Of a DNA stretch of 64,000 nt, positions 1-11,284 are shown piece after piece; the first letter of the stretch is position 1, and each line of letters opens with the position of its first letter. The DNA comes from Asterochloris sp. CNOR1. Its lineage: Eukaryota; Chlorophyta; Trebouxiophyceae; Trebouxiales; Trebouxiaceae. The notes under the pieces are model-generated. The model ran no database searches. It was given only the letters and a program-made list of their open reading frames with translations, and was not told the DNA's origin. The stretch covers positions 2,046,001 through 2,110,000 of the forward strand of contig OZ017760.1 of assembly GCA_963969365.1 (NCBI GenBank). Reading direction: 5' to 3'. A program made the translations under genes and the position numbers.

Positions 1-23
1 GCCTGCTCGTCTGGGAAGCTTAC

Positions 24-3000
24 CCTGTTGCCACCTCTCCCAGGCCCTCCCCTGCCGCCGCCACGGCCACGCCCGCCGCCCCCTCGCCGCTGGCCCCCAA
101 AGTAGCGGTGTGCGTTGGGCAGTGTGCCAAAGGTTTCAGCGTCCTGCTTGCGCTGTTCCTTGAATGGCGCGCGGCGGCTGCCGGCTGCAGGGCAGTAAGG
201 TTCAGCATGCCAAACTGCTCTGACAAGCTGCCTGAGGAGTGTGATGCTACCTGAACGGCACGCAGCGGCCGTTGACTGCAGCACACAGGGAGGCAGTGTG
301 CCGTGAGTACCTGCATCCTGGCTGTGCAGGACTCACAGCCATTACTGGCTCAACTCCACTTGGTGCACGGCCGCTACACACGCAGCGGCTGCGCATCCCG
401 TTCCAGTCTGCCCTGCACAATTACCTGCTCGCCACACCTGCTGGATGCATGAGCTGCTCACCATGCCTCACAGCAGAACAAGGTGCCCAGAAGTGTGGCC
501 TCAGAAGTCTGCAGGGACAGGCAGCGGCCCACAGTCCAAGCAGCTGCTGCTGAACCCCTCTCCCAGGATGCCTTAGGAAACAGCCTGGCCCCCACACCTG
601 GCCGCGAAACAGACCACCCTGTCACCTTTGCTGCATGCTTGTGGCATTGCTGGTGACGGCCTCAGACTGGCAGGCATCCGAAAGGGGCCTCTGGCCAGCT
701 GCATCCTGACTTGGGGCCATGCCCAACCAGCTGAAAGCCAGGATCGATAGAGCCAGCCCCACCTGTGGCATCGCTGGACATGGTGTCAAAAAAGTCGTCC
801 TCAAACTTCTCCTTGCCTGGCTGCTCATCCCCCTTTTCCTCTGCCTCCTGCAGCTGGAGAAACCCATGAGCGGGCATACTGCAAACAGGTACCACAGGAG
901 CAGAGCGGCTGCTCAGTGGCGCCCCATGAGCTTCCTGCAGCTGGTGGAAGACAGTGCAAGCAGATGGGAATGTAGGCACCTGTGTGTGCGGCTGACTGCT
1001 CATGCCCCTGCCCCTCAACCTCCTGCAGCAGACAGAAGGGAGCCAGGGGCAGTACACCAGTCACAAATGTCTCTGCAAAAGCTTGGCTGCCCATGTCCTG
1101 ACTCCTCTGCCTCCCACCCGCAGCGGAAAGGAAGTCATGCACAAGAACAACCCATACCTTGACCGTTCATCAGACTTTGAGAAGAAATGAGCAGCATCCA
1201 TGCAGTTTCACCTTGGCACAGGCCGCCATGTTTCTAAAACAATTTTTTGGGGTGCGGCGCCAGGAGCCGACAAATCAGGATGTCAAGGATTGCAGAATCA
1301 TGTAAGCCTGTTGCCCACCTTGACCAGGTTGTCCTTGTTGAACTTGGCAAAGGCTGCCTCAAAGTTGAAGTCCTCCTTGGGCACCTCCAGCGGGGGCTTC
1401 CTCTCTGCATCCCGGCCACCACCACGGCCACCGCCCCTGTGCCCACCCCTGCGCCCACCGCCTGCAGGGAGGCAGTTGGGCTGTCAGTGACATGACATGC
1501 GAGGTAGGCAGCAGACATGGCCATGACTCTGCATGGATGCGCTTGGCATCTCGAACCCACCCACAGAGCCCACCCCTGCACCTGCCGCCGGTAGGTGCAC
1601 ATGCCATGCACGCTTGGCACCCCACTTTCCAGCTGTCCAGCAAAACTCAACAACCACGCTAGGAAGATGCCCAGCACCGATGGGCAGACCTTGGCTAGGA
1701 AGGATAATGCAGGTCAATGCTGCCTGCCGGCCAGAGAACTTTGGTGGGAGGCATTTCGCCACCTGAGCCTCTGCCACCGCCGCCGCCACCGCCGCCTCCA
1801 CCACCGCCTGCTGCCTGGGCAAACGAGGGCTTCGCCTGCACAGGCCCTGCCGTTGCCTTGGCTGCAGCTGCAGCGGCCTGGACTGCCGGGGAGCCGCCTG
1901 CTGCCCCAGTGCCGTTGGCCTGCCGGGGTGCAGTGATCACCTGCCCATTTGCGCTGGTTGCATACATGCCCGGAGGGTGGCCACCTGGTGCCTGCAGGGC
2001 CCAGAACAAGTCTGTAGAGGCTTTTGCAGATCTGAACAGAGCAGGGATGCCAGTCCACACTGCTATAGAAGGCCTAGGTTTGCAGGAATGCACGACAAGG
2101 GATGATACTTGCCCAGACGCTTTGATGGGAGATTATGGCGGCCTCCTGTACCTGACCACCAAGAACTTTGCCATGGCGGACTGACGTGGGGCCTTGCAGA
2201 TCATGTGCTGCTCAGCCTTTGCTGAAGGAGACTCCTGCGGCTAGAAGCGCCAGAGGGGTTGATGACAATTAGGCGGCTGAGGCTGCCGGGTTATTGCGGA
2301 CTCGCCTGCGCCGAGAGCTGTACACGCTGACTGGTCCAGCGCCTGCTCAACCTTACATATCAACACCACTCACCTGTGCCTGGCGTGCAGGTGCCTGCTG
2401 CTGCTGCGCGGATCCTGCTGCCGCTCTGGGCTGCCACCCGGGGGCTGTGGGTGTGACAGCCACTGTGGGTGCAGGTACAGGTCCGGCCCGAGCGGGTGCA
2501 TGCACAGGTCCAGCCCGAGCGCCTGCTCCTGGTGGGGGCTGCTGCCCGCCCACCAAACCTGCAGTGCATTTGAGCAGTGGCCTGTCATGCCTGTGCTGTG
2601 GACAGCGGGCGGCATCAGGCACGAGTTGCAGGCTGCCAGCTGCGGCAGCTCCCTCAGTCAAGGCAGGCATGACATCTGCTCTGATCAGGCAGAGGCCTGC
2701 TGATCAGGGCACAAGACATGTATTTTGAGGTGTGTCATGCAGGCCTGCCTCCTGCAGTCTTATACTGAATCCTGGACACCCCAGAACAACCAACAGCCTG
2801 GTACATGGGATGTGGCTTGCCTGGAGGTGCCTCCAGGTCCTGCAGCTTCATTGGCGGCTGAGGGGCGCCAGCCCCAGCCCCTGTGCTAGGTCCTGCCCAA
2901 CCCTGCTGACCTCCTGCAATTGGCCAGCATAGACACATGAGACGACAGGATGGCAAGGTAGGTGAGCATGAAGGTGCTGCAGACAAGGTACTCAACAGGT

Positions 3001-4896
3001 GTGTTCAGCATGGCTACCTTGCATACTGAACTGCCACCAAATGCAAGGTGCTGTAGGTCAAGGCAGTACGGTGTGTGTCCAGTTCATTTGTCTGCTACTT
3101 CTGGCAGCCCTGGCGGCTGCTAGCCAGGCTGCGTGACTATGCTACTAGGCAGCTGCTGTCTGCACTCTTCACATAGACGTTCTCAGGCAGCTGCTGTTTG
3201 CACTGCGCATGCACACCCTCCCTGGCACCTGCTGGCTGGGTTGTGCAGGCATGCTCCCTGCCGCCCCGTGCCTGCAGCTCACCTGGCTGGTGCGCCTGCT
3301 GCTGGGGGGGGGGGCCCTGCTGCTGCCAGCCCCGCGCTTCCTGCAGAGAACAGTCAGTCAAGGTCACGGCAGGCACAGGCAGAGCCAGACCTGCTGCATC
3401 GGCGTGCCCTTAGACCACCTCAGCACAGACCACTGTTCATGCTGCCCTGCAAGTGGGCTGCTGCAGCTCGGTTGTTGGCATGGTCCTTGGTGCACACACC
3501 AGCAGCTAAGTCAGGGTGGCACACAGACAGGCGAATTGTGCCGAACTGTCACCCGCCCTAGAGTTGAGCTAAGGGCTTTGGCCCAGCTGAACTGGGGTGC
3601 TGGCAGAGGCTGCCTGCAGCAGGCTCCACAGCAAGCCAGGCAACAGACAGCACGCCCCGGCAGAGCAGGTGAGGCAGCTGATGGCGCTGAGGAAGGAGAA
3701 GCAACATGCGCGCTCACCACCTGAGCCCTCAGCCGCCCTCAGAGGCGTCTGAGCGCAGCATCGAGCCATCCAGTCTCCTGGCGGGGGAGAAAGGACTGGT
3801 GGGGGGCTGGCTGCAGGTGGGTTCAACACAAGCCAGGCCAGAAAGCAGCTGATGTGTGTGTGCTGCTGAGAAGGGACAGGCGCCCAATGGCCTCAGGCCC
3901 CCTCAAATGCATCTGAGTGCAGCCCCAAGCACTGACCTGGGGTGCCGGCGGGGCAGAGGACACTGCGGGGGGCTGCACCTGAGCCTGCTGCGCCTGCAGT
4001 GCGGGCGGCTGCAGGGGCTGCTCTGGCGCCCCAGGGCCGTTGGTCAGCACTGTGAGCTCACTGATGTCTGACCCTGCAGGCAGCAAGCAGCAGCAGGTGT
4101 TCATTCTGATTGTAACAGGAGTGAGACCAGCAGATGTTATGTCCCTGCCAGGAGCTTGAGCAGCAGGTGTTTGTGCGGAGAGCTGACTGCTGCCTGCCCT
4201 AGTCATGCTGTCGCACAGGACCCCAGCCAAGCTGCTGCCAGCGCTCTGTGAGGAGGATTTCACGAAGTGCTGCTTTGGCCGGTGACCTGCTTGAGAGGCG
4301 CAGACACGGTACGATTGGCAGCAAGAAAAGCATGGGTGCAGCATTGCAGCAGCAATGGCCAAAACTCCCCTGCCATTCCAGCAGGCTGCGCTGCTGCTGT
4401 CTGCATGCGAAGCTGACCCCTCATCAGCACAAGTATCCGATGCCAGGGCCGCGCTCGCACCTCTGAACACCACGTATTCATAGATCTGATCCGAGCCCGG
4501 CAGCTGCGCCCCATCCTTGCGCCGCCCCTCAGTCCCAAAAGATTGCACTGCAGCACAGCAGGGGCAGCGCAGTGAAGTGCAGAGGCTCAGCATCAAGCAA
4601 CTGGCCGCCCAGCCACTCTGTGCATTCATATGCCGGGGACTGGTGTACATGGAGCAGCAGCCCTAGTGCGATGGCTCCCATATGCTCCGCAATGAGCACC
4701 TACTTATGGTAAGCAGCATCGCTTGGCAGAGTGGCAGGACCTTGAACAGTCCTTAGCACGTGCACTCACCGCTCTGCAGAGCAATGGTGCTCTCTTGCAT
4801 GTCAATGTTGAACAGCCTGCCAGTGTAGCGCACATCTGACTTGCTCACAAGGCTGATCTGCGACCCAAGCATGGGGATGCCTGGGGCCTCTGCCAT
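24..4896 (-). CDS. LSM14: LSM14/Scd6/RAP55 (plant DCP5) family mRNA decapping and translational repression protein, partial at 3' end
   Basis: Cytoplasmic RNA-granule protein that represses translation and promotes decapping. Exon 1 (4896-4770) starts [20 protein letters not shown] and with exon 2 (4547-4461) forms the N-terminal LSm domain, including [10 protein letters not shown] and YEYVVFRG, hallmarks of this family. Exon 3 (4073-3937) continues in phase with SDISELTVL and turns Gln/Pro-rich. Near 3.3-1.7 kb are low-complexity Pro/Ala/Gly/Gln exons whose borders I could not fix. The exon at 1461-1319 has RGG repeats and the FDF motif ([14 protein letters not shown]). The exon at 847-763 has the FFD box ([11 protein letters not shown]). 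The exon at 143-24 has the TFG box (DAETFG) and a terminal RGG tract. A donor (gtaagc) at 23-18 shows that at least one more exon lies left of the window. All defining family motifs are present in order, so the identity is firm; the middle exon structure is not. Confidence 0.9.
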
Positions 4897-5988
4897 CCTG
4901 CCACCTTTACGGGCTGGCACCAGAGGCTCCTTGGCTGTAGAACAACAGCCCTGCGGAAGTCTGCCTGCACGTCTAGCAACAGCACCTCGAAAAGATCGCG
5001 CAGCTGTCTTGCTCTAAACACTGTAGAACAGCCACCCGCTCAAATGACACAGACTCGTGCAGCCCAGCTGATTGAGCAACCTCTGCCGAGCTTTCCTTCT
5101 TCCACATCAACTCCCACATATCCAATAAACTTATGCTTGGCCATTGTAGCCTTGATGGAACCCCTTGCCATCCCTCTGGCATACGATTCGAGGAATCGCC
5201 ACTGTGGCATTGGACATACCATGCTTTTCGGAGGCAAGGGGACTTTTTGGGGCAGGCGCGGAGTGTCTCTGCAGAATTAAGATAAGATGGGACAACAGGC
5301 TGGCACTTGACGTGCTGGGTGTCTTGGCTTGGTGAGCAAACCAGCTTTATCGGCCATGGCAGTTCTGGGAGACTGAGAATATCTGAACACCTGTATTGAC
5401 GTGATCCAACACTAGGCTCAAGTGCAGCGTGTTGGATGAGCACTGGAGCTGCAGGTTTTAGCAGGACGCATGGTGGCTGCCTTGTCCCAACTGCCAGGCC
5501 TCATTGTCAGACTGATTTTCATGCACACATGTGCACGCAAGCGACACTGTTGTCTTGTGCTTGGGCCAGCCTCTGCACGTCAGATCAGTGGCTGTGACTG
5601 TCAGTGCTGCCCTGGCACCATCCTCTGCTATGCACACCAGGCTGCGAACACATGACCAGCGCTGCCTTGTTGCCCTGCCTAGAGTCCAGCTGCAACCCCA
5701 CTGGGCACAGACGTGTACAGCATTTGAGCACAGACAGCAGTGGTCCAGTCAGCTTCGTACTCAGCTGGTCAATTGCTTGTGACCACTTCAGTGGGCAGCT
5801 GAAGCTGAAACGTCAGTGGAGGGGCCAGCTGAAGCTAAAATGTCAGTGGAGGGCTGTAACGTCAGGGAAGGGGCTAGCTGTGAAGCTCAGGTGCATGGAC
5901 CAGAGCTAGCTGCAGCATAGCTTTACTCCAAGCACCTGGCCTTCACGGATAGCCCCTCCACTGACGTTGCATTGCCCCTGCAGCAGCC
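4897..5988. other. Intergenic region between divergent loci, with short direct and inverted repeats
   Basis: I see no convincing exon here. It should hold the promoter and 5' leader of the minus-strand LSM14 gene and, if real, of the plus-strand locus starting at 5989. A unit of about 28 bases (gctgaagctgaaacgtcagtgg and variants) is repeated at about 5795-5875. The inverse of its core (cccctccactgacgtt) lies at 5951-5967, just before the next candidate start codon, so the two could pair. Confidence 0.5.
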
Positions 5989-7188
5989 ATGACACCAGAG
6001 CCTCCCCAACAGGGCCGCACTGCCCCAGTCACAGGCGCCACTGGCAGGTGAGCAAAAGTACTCTGTGAAGCAGTTGTCACCGCTCTTGGATCAGTCAATA
6101 AGACAAACATTCTGCCTGTGCTGGGACTGTCCTGTCAAGGTTTCAGGTGATCAGCCTGCTCAAGTGTCAGCTGCTTGGAACAGCCTAGCGCTTCGCCAGT
6201 GACAAAACAGCAGCTGAGCCATACGCATGGGGCCCGGCTTGGCAGGCGTCCCTGTCAGCGTCCATGTGTGCATGCATGCATCTGCTGCCTGGCAATACTA
6301 TCAAATGCCGTCCATAAGTCTCTGTTAGCTTGCCTGCAGGATCAGCAACCCGCTGCCCTCAAGGGACTCTAAGACAATTGGTGCAATATGATGCAGCCCT
6401 GGATGGCGCGCACTTATTGCTGGTCCCCACACTGTTTTGCTTGCTTGCAGGATGCCCCAACAGCGGCGGCTGGAGTCATGGTGCTGGGGTGCCGCAAGAG
6501 GAAACATCGTGGGCGCCCAGCCCAAAAGCATCCTTGCTGTGGCCTGCCAGGTGACCCCTGCAGGCAGCCTGCGCGATATCACAGCGCGCTGTTGTGGTTA
6601 ACTTGCTTTGGAACCTGGCTTGTACCAGCCGTGCACTGTGTTCCTTGGGCTCAAGGTAGCGCTGTGTGCAAGTGAGCTGCACCAAAGTGCCACCTTAACT
6701 GGCAAGGGGTGACTCAGCTGCAGCCAGCCGCTGTCACTGCTGTGTCTGTTCCACTGGTGTCACTCTGTCACCGTCATAAGCTGACAGGCAGCTGCTGCAT
6801 GCAGTGAGGTCAGGGGTACACGGCATGGAGTTGAAAGTGGTGCTGTTGCACATGTCAGCTGACTTGCTGCTGCTGCTGCAGTGGTACTCCCTACCAGTCC
6901 CCAGGCTGGAGGGGCCCTGGCATCCCAGCCCTGCGTATGTGTCAAGCCCAAACCAATTGACCCAGAAGCCTTGCAGGCCTTGCAGCACATGGGCAGCATC
7001 CCTGTAGGCAGTGGCACCACTGCTGACGGGGATGCTGCCCATCTGCTGCAAGTCCTGCAAAGCCCCCAACATGGTCGACCTGAGCACTTACGCGTGCGTG
7101 TGCGCCAAAGCCACGCCCCACTTGGGGTTCCCGGGCGACAGGCCCGAGCACTGCAACCTGTGCAACAAGGAGGGGATGACAACCCAAG
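5989..7188 (+). CDS. Candidate gene with EsV-1-7-type Cys/His motif; 3' part unresolved
   Basis: Three exons join in phase: 5989-6047 (MTPEPPQQGR...), 6451-6550 and 7008-7188. The third is the informative one. It holds the tail of one repeat (CCKSCKAPNMVDL) followed by a full one, with Cys-x-Cys-A-K-x3-P-x-L-G-F, then PEHCNLCNKEGM. This resembles the EsV-1-7 repeat, known from the Ectocarpus virus EsV-1 and from the brown algal regulator IMMEDIATE UPRIGHT: paired Cys, a P-x-FG turn, then Cys-x2-His/Cys-K-x2-GM. Here the usual His is Cys. The function of the family is unknown; a DNA- or protein-binding role is only inferred. The exon ends in phase 1 at a gtgcgc donor and I could not find the following exon, so the extent is uncertain. 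The middle exon could be read in another frame. Confidence 0.42.
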
Positions 7189-8790
7189 GTGCGCTACTAC
7201 ACTCTTGAAGTGAAGAGTGCGGCGTTTTGGGCCCTCGCTCTGATCCTCTGCTGCTGTGTCGCATGGGGCTGGCTGCATTGCACTGCACACACAGATCATC
7301 ACCAGCTGACTTTGGGTGCTGAGGTGAGGCCGTAACCGTGCTGATGGGTATGAGGGTGGCTTGCACTTCTGGGACGGCTGCTTACAGGCCTGGGTGGGCC
7401 TGGGTGCATCAGGGCCTCATGTGAGTGCGTCAGCATTGTTTAGCTCGAGTTCTGAGGCAGCCAGGGTGTATGTGGTGTGTGAACTCTGGCTTCTCTCTGC
7501 AATGTTGCATGTGCAATGCTGCAGCCTTCATGGGGCATGCCTGTGTCGCTCCTCAATCCTATGTACTGCTGGGTGGTGCAAGCTTGCGCATATTGCCTCA
7601 CAAGCATGATCAGATGGGTGGAGTGAGATTGCCAATGGATGCCGGCTTGAGGCTGTAGGGTGCAGCCCTGAAATGGGCTGCCTTTCAGCAGGCCCTGATG
7701 TGACCTGTCTGCATCTTGATAGTTGTTTGTAGCCCTTCTGCTCCAGCACAGCCCATACTGATCTGTCCTGGAGGGTCTGGCTCTTGGCTGCAGCACACGG
7801 ATGGGTCCAGCATGCGATCTGAAGGACCCACTTTCGACAGACCTGGCAGCAACACTGCAACGCACTGTGCCCGCCTGGCTAGGAAGCTTCCTAGGCAGGT
7901 TGGCACAGTGCGTTGCAGTGTTGCTGCCACGAATGTCGTAGGTGGGCTCCTTCAGAATGCACGCCAGGAAGTTCCCCTGGCTGGGCCTGGTGTAAGTCAA
8001 GATATGCGGCAGCAGCTGGCTGGTGTCTGTCTCAGTGAGGCAATGCTGAGGCTGATTCTGCCTTCGTCATGTCCTCTGCACCCCCCAGCACGTGGTGCCC
8101 AGACTGGGCCTTGGCGTGGTACCTGGTGGCCTGATGTTGCATGTTTCTGAGCCGCCAGCTGCTGTCAGCAGCACCTGCCTCAGCAGGCTGGGAACTTTGT
8201 CAGCATGCATAAATTCTGCTGGTCCAGGCATCAGCGACAGTCCCTCTCACTGCTGGTCTGCTGTTTGCTTGTAAGAGCAACGAGGAAGCTGCAGTTTTCC
8301 TTTTCAAGTCTGCCCCAGCACATGCATGCACCTGTCAGCAGCTTTCACTCTGGGCCTGTTCCCAGCTCGCCCGTGACATGCATGCATTTGCAAGAGATGA
8401 GCTGGGGCTTCCTGCGGTGAAAGGAAGGTGCCCTGAGCACCTTGGTGTCCTGCGGCTGTGCACTGGGTGAGAAATTGGGCACTGACGCCACCCCTGTTGC
8501 TGTGCTGCATGCGGCTGAGGCAGGAGGCCAGGCGCCGCAGCAGTAGGTCATGCCCCTTGGACTGCGGCACACAGCCTGCCTACCTGCCTGGGCTGCCCCT
8601 GTCAGTTGTCTTGCAGCACCAAACCGAGAGCTCACCTTGCAAGGGGCTGCACCTCTGCGGCAGCATCAGCCACGAGCTTGCCCCTGTTGCGATGCCACTG
8701 TTTTGTGCCATGCCAGAGTTGACCGTCTGCTGCTGGAGCACGGAGCCTCAGTGCCACCGCTGTCACTGCCCTTGTGCATCTGTGACGTGC
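7189..8790. other. No supported gene; contains the fold-back at 7812-7963
   Basis: I could not assign exons here with confidence. It may be introns of the locus that begins at 5989, or spacer DNA. Apart from the fold-back I see only short CTGCAG-rich degenerate repeats and a CATGCATG-rich stretch at about 8310-8390. Confidence 0.4.
7812..7963. repeat. Long imperfect fold-back (inverted repeat) with almost no loop
   Basis: The sequence folds on an axis at 7886/7887 (aggaag/cttcct). A perfect 28-bp core pairs 7844-7871 with 7902-7929. An inner stem of 15 bp has three mismatches. Outer arms at about 7819-7843 and 7930-7954 match with several mismatches and one single-base gap. Such a structure would give a hairpin RNA of about 140 nt if transcribed. 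No coding function is evident. Confidence 0.8.
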
Positions 8791-9233
8791 AGGCTGGGGT
8801 GCCTGTGCAGCCTCAGGCACTCCCTGCACCCAGTGGTGCGCCGGCAGAGGCTGGCAGAAGCAGGGTTGGCCAGCCTGCTGCTGGGACAGGAGGCAGCTGC
8901 GGCCTTGCTGATTGGCATGCCGTGGCAGCTGCACGAGACGACACAGTGGCACAGCCCCTGGACTTGCGCAGCTTCTTGAAGGGGGCTGGCCCCTGTGGAA
9001 TGGAGGCTCTGGCAGGGGCTGTGCAGCAGCAGCAGCAGGCGGCAGATGATGCGGCTGCAGCACAGCAGGCTGCTACCCAGCAACCCACTGCTGCAAAGCG
9101 GAAGTTCAGCTGGGTCTTGTCACAGCCTTGGTGCTGTGACAGACGTTCCTCTCTCACCTTGCAGGTCCACTGCTCCCTCCTCGTGACCGCCTTTGACTCA
9201 CCCACTGAAGCGCTTCTGAAACACACATTCTGA
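8791..9233 (+). CDS. Possible terminal exon, Gln/Ala-rich, unrecognised
   Basis: An acceptor (gacgtgcag) at 8790 opens a frame that stays open to a TGA at 9233. It encodes an Ala/Pro-rich part, then a stretch of five Gln and alternating Ala/Gln, then a basic TAAKRKF and the end ALLKHTF. Composition looks like the low-complexity tail of a regulatory protein. It could be the 3' end of the EsV-1-7-motif locus, but the phase does not fit a direct join to the exon ending at 7188, so an exon would be missing. It could also be an open frame by chance. Confidence 0.25.
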
Positions 9234-9844
9234 GGGCAATATCTTCCACCTGAGCAATGCTTGCTGCCAGGGTGCAGACTTGCCGTGCAGAAGCAGGGCA
9301 GTGGAGCCCCATGCCTGCATGTCCTGCTATGCTGCCGGGCATGCGTGGAGCAGCAGAGGCGTGCTGCCTTGTGCGCTGAGTGCACCAAGACAGGCTTGAG
9401 GGACGCTTCCTCAAGTTCTGGGGCAAGCAGCTCTAGAACCCCAGGAATTGTCCCTTGACGCCTGTCTTGGTCCACACCAGCACAGGGGAGGCATGACCAG
9501 CACAGCCTTTGAGAACCATGCAGGTGCCCAGGCTGCTGCATCTGCTTTTGGCATGCGACGTGCTGGGAGTTTGTGTTGGCGGATGCTGCCTACTGATGTC
9601 GGGTAAGGCTTTGGTATTCCCCCGGCAGCATGTACTGCAACATGGAATGTGCTGGCTTGCGGAGGATTGTTGCGTGTCTTTGCTGCTGTGTGCTGAGAAA
9701 GCTCAGCTGTACTCTGCATGCAGCAACCCTACTTCCCGTGCAGCTTCAACACCGTGCAGACTGTGCAGTGAAGTCCTCCACGTCACGCAGCTTGACTGTC
9801 ATGACAAAGACGCCGTGTCGTGATATGCAGGCTGTGAAAAGTAG

Positions 9845-9952
9845 AACATCCCTGAGCTTCCTGCCGCCAACCTTGATGTTTCTGGAAGCCTAAATAAAAG
9901 ACTTTATGCTTCCAGAAACATCAAGGTTGGCGGCAGGAAGCTCAGGGATGTT
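9845..9952. repeat. Perfect 45-bp inverted repeat with 18-base spacer
   Basis: Bases 9845-9889 (aacatccctgag...ggaagc) are the exact reverse complement of 9908-9952. The spacer (9890-9907, ctaaataaaagactttat) is AT-rich. I compared the arms base by base and found no mismatch over 45 positions. This is a candidate small-RNA hairpin, a fold-back element, or a very recent inverted duplication. Confidence 0.92.
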
Positions 9953-10114
9953 TGAAGGTCAGCAGTTGCTTGTGTGGGCAGTGCAAGCCGCCTTGTCCTG
10001 AGAGCATGTTGTTTCGCAGTAGGATACCCACAGGCTGGTGTCGTGTCCTTGTGTGGTCACGGTCATGGCCTCGTATCATCAGGTGCAGCTGGACAAGCAG
10101 GGCATACACTGGCT

Positions 10115-10345
10115 GGTACCACCCTGCTACGCCCTGACACCCTGCTCTCGCTGCCACTTGGTGTCACCAAGCTTGTCCTATCTAGTTTTGACTAACGTGT
10201 GCCTGCTGTTGCACTGCCTGATCATTGCCCTTGTGTATAAATTGTCACTGTATGATGATTGATCTCGTTCCTTCATGCTATTTCAATGAATGCTGAGAAG
10301 ATCCTTCTTAAGCAGCCTGGCAGAGTGGCTGCCTGGTGGGAGGTT
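10115..10345 (+). pseudogene. Decayed fragment of the F-box gene found at 50470-51673
   Basis: The stretch from GACACCCTGCTCTCGCTGCC onward is clearly related to 51346-51550, the 3' part of the F-box gene's second exon: the same order of TLLSLP, VTxLVL, the tgcctgctgttgcac segment, and then the ...aatgctgagaag... and ...gagtgg... segments. The frame is broken: TAA follows soon after SSFD. It has no matching 5' part. It is a relic copy of a host gene; a matching relic lies at 57755-57990. Confidence 0.65.
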
Positions 10346-11284
10346 GGCCCAGTCTAAGGCAACAGCAATACTGTCGCCGTCAATCCAGTGCATGCCATAA
10401 GCAGGGCACGCCAACATAAGTCAGAAGTGAGAACAGCTATGCATCTTGGCAGCAGATTCAAAAGTTTTGAAGGACAAGCCAGCAGTCTCTCACCTCCACT
10501 TTGCCATATACCTGGTTGCACATGTTGTCTCTCCATCAAAAACACTGCAGCTCGTCAGAGGTGGCCACAAGGTTACATCCTGACTCTGCTCCAGGTTGCA
10601 GCATGAACCCCACCTGCCGTCCTGGCTATAAAGTTGTGGGTGGCTGGCACTCCTGCTGTGTTCAGCCCTTGCAGATTGTGCAGAGCACGATTGCCGGCCA
10701 TGTGACAAAACCCAAAGATCAGCACCTGGCTAAATTGAGTCAGGTGCTGTTCAACTTGCTGCAGACCATGTTATCCAAAACTCTCAGCCAAAGATCGATG
10801 GCCTTGCACAAGCATCAGGGCAAGCTCTGGGACAGAGGGCCTGAAAGACCTTTCAGGTGCAGGGCTAGCTCACCCCATGGGCTGGCCAGGCTTGCCAGCG
10901 CAGCCTCCAGTGTGAAGGGCAACACCGTGAGTGGCCCATTGAGGCAACATCCTGCACTGCTGAGCGCTGGCTGACCATGTGACCTTCAGCATCACAGGGA
11001 GGTTTGGAGCACTGAGCATGGCTCCAGCAGTGAGCTCTGCAGATGCCATCTGCTCCATGCCAGCTGCTGCATGCTTGGGTGTGGACTTTCTTCGAGTGCA
11101 GCTCTGCAATAAGTTCCACAGCAGCTCTGTGTCTGGCACTGCCACAGCCTCCATGCCCTTACCCCTAGTGTGGTGATCCTGTGAGATGCTGTGGTCAATT
11201 CTGTTATGGGCAACACCCGCCAAGAAAACCGAGAAGGAGGAATCCTTGTGTGTATGTTCATGTGCTTCGTGCAAGCTGGTCTCC

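Larger units (their letters stand above)
9234..11284. other. Gene-poor spacer with hairpin and gene relic
   Basis: Besides the perfect inverted repeat and the F-box relic listed separately, I find no exon with supporting homology. It should contain the promoter of RAD1, whose start codon is at 11285. Confidence 0.5.

Noticed and set aside
1695-2093. Poly-Gly and poly-Pro frames on both strands near 1.7-2.1 kb
   Set aside because: The plus-strand Pro run is the shadow of the minus-strand Gly/Ala-rich exon material of LSM14. Only the minus strand fits the gene.
3823-4650. 275-codon minus-strand open frame as a single gene
   Set aside because: It covers LSM14 exons 2 and 3 but changes frame relative to their protein homology. 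The intron between them has proper gt-ag borders.
5044-5280. Plus- and minus-strand frames of about 65-80 codons upstream of LSM14
   Set aside because: No homology; probably leader or promoter DNA.
8813-9541. Minus-strand open frame of 242 codons opposite the Gln/Ala-rich exon
   Set aside because: Composition is Cys/Ala/Ser-rich without homology and mirrors the plus-strand CAG-type repeat. Considered a shadow frame.
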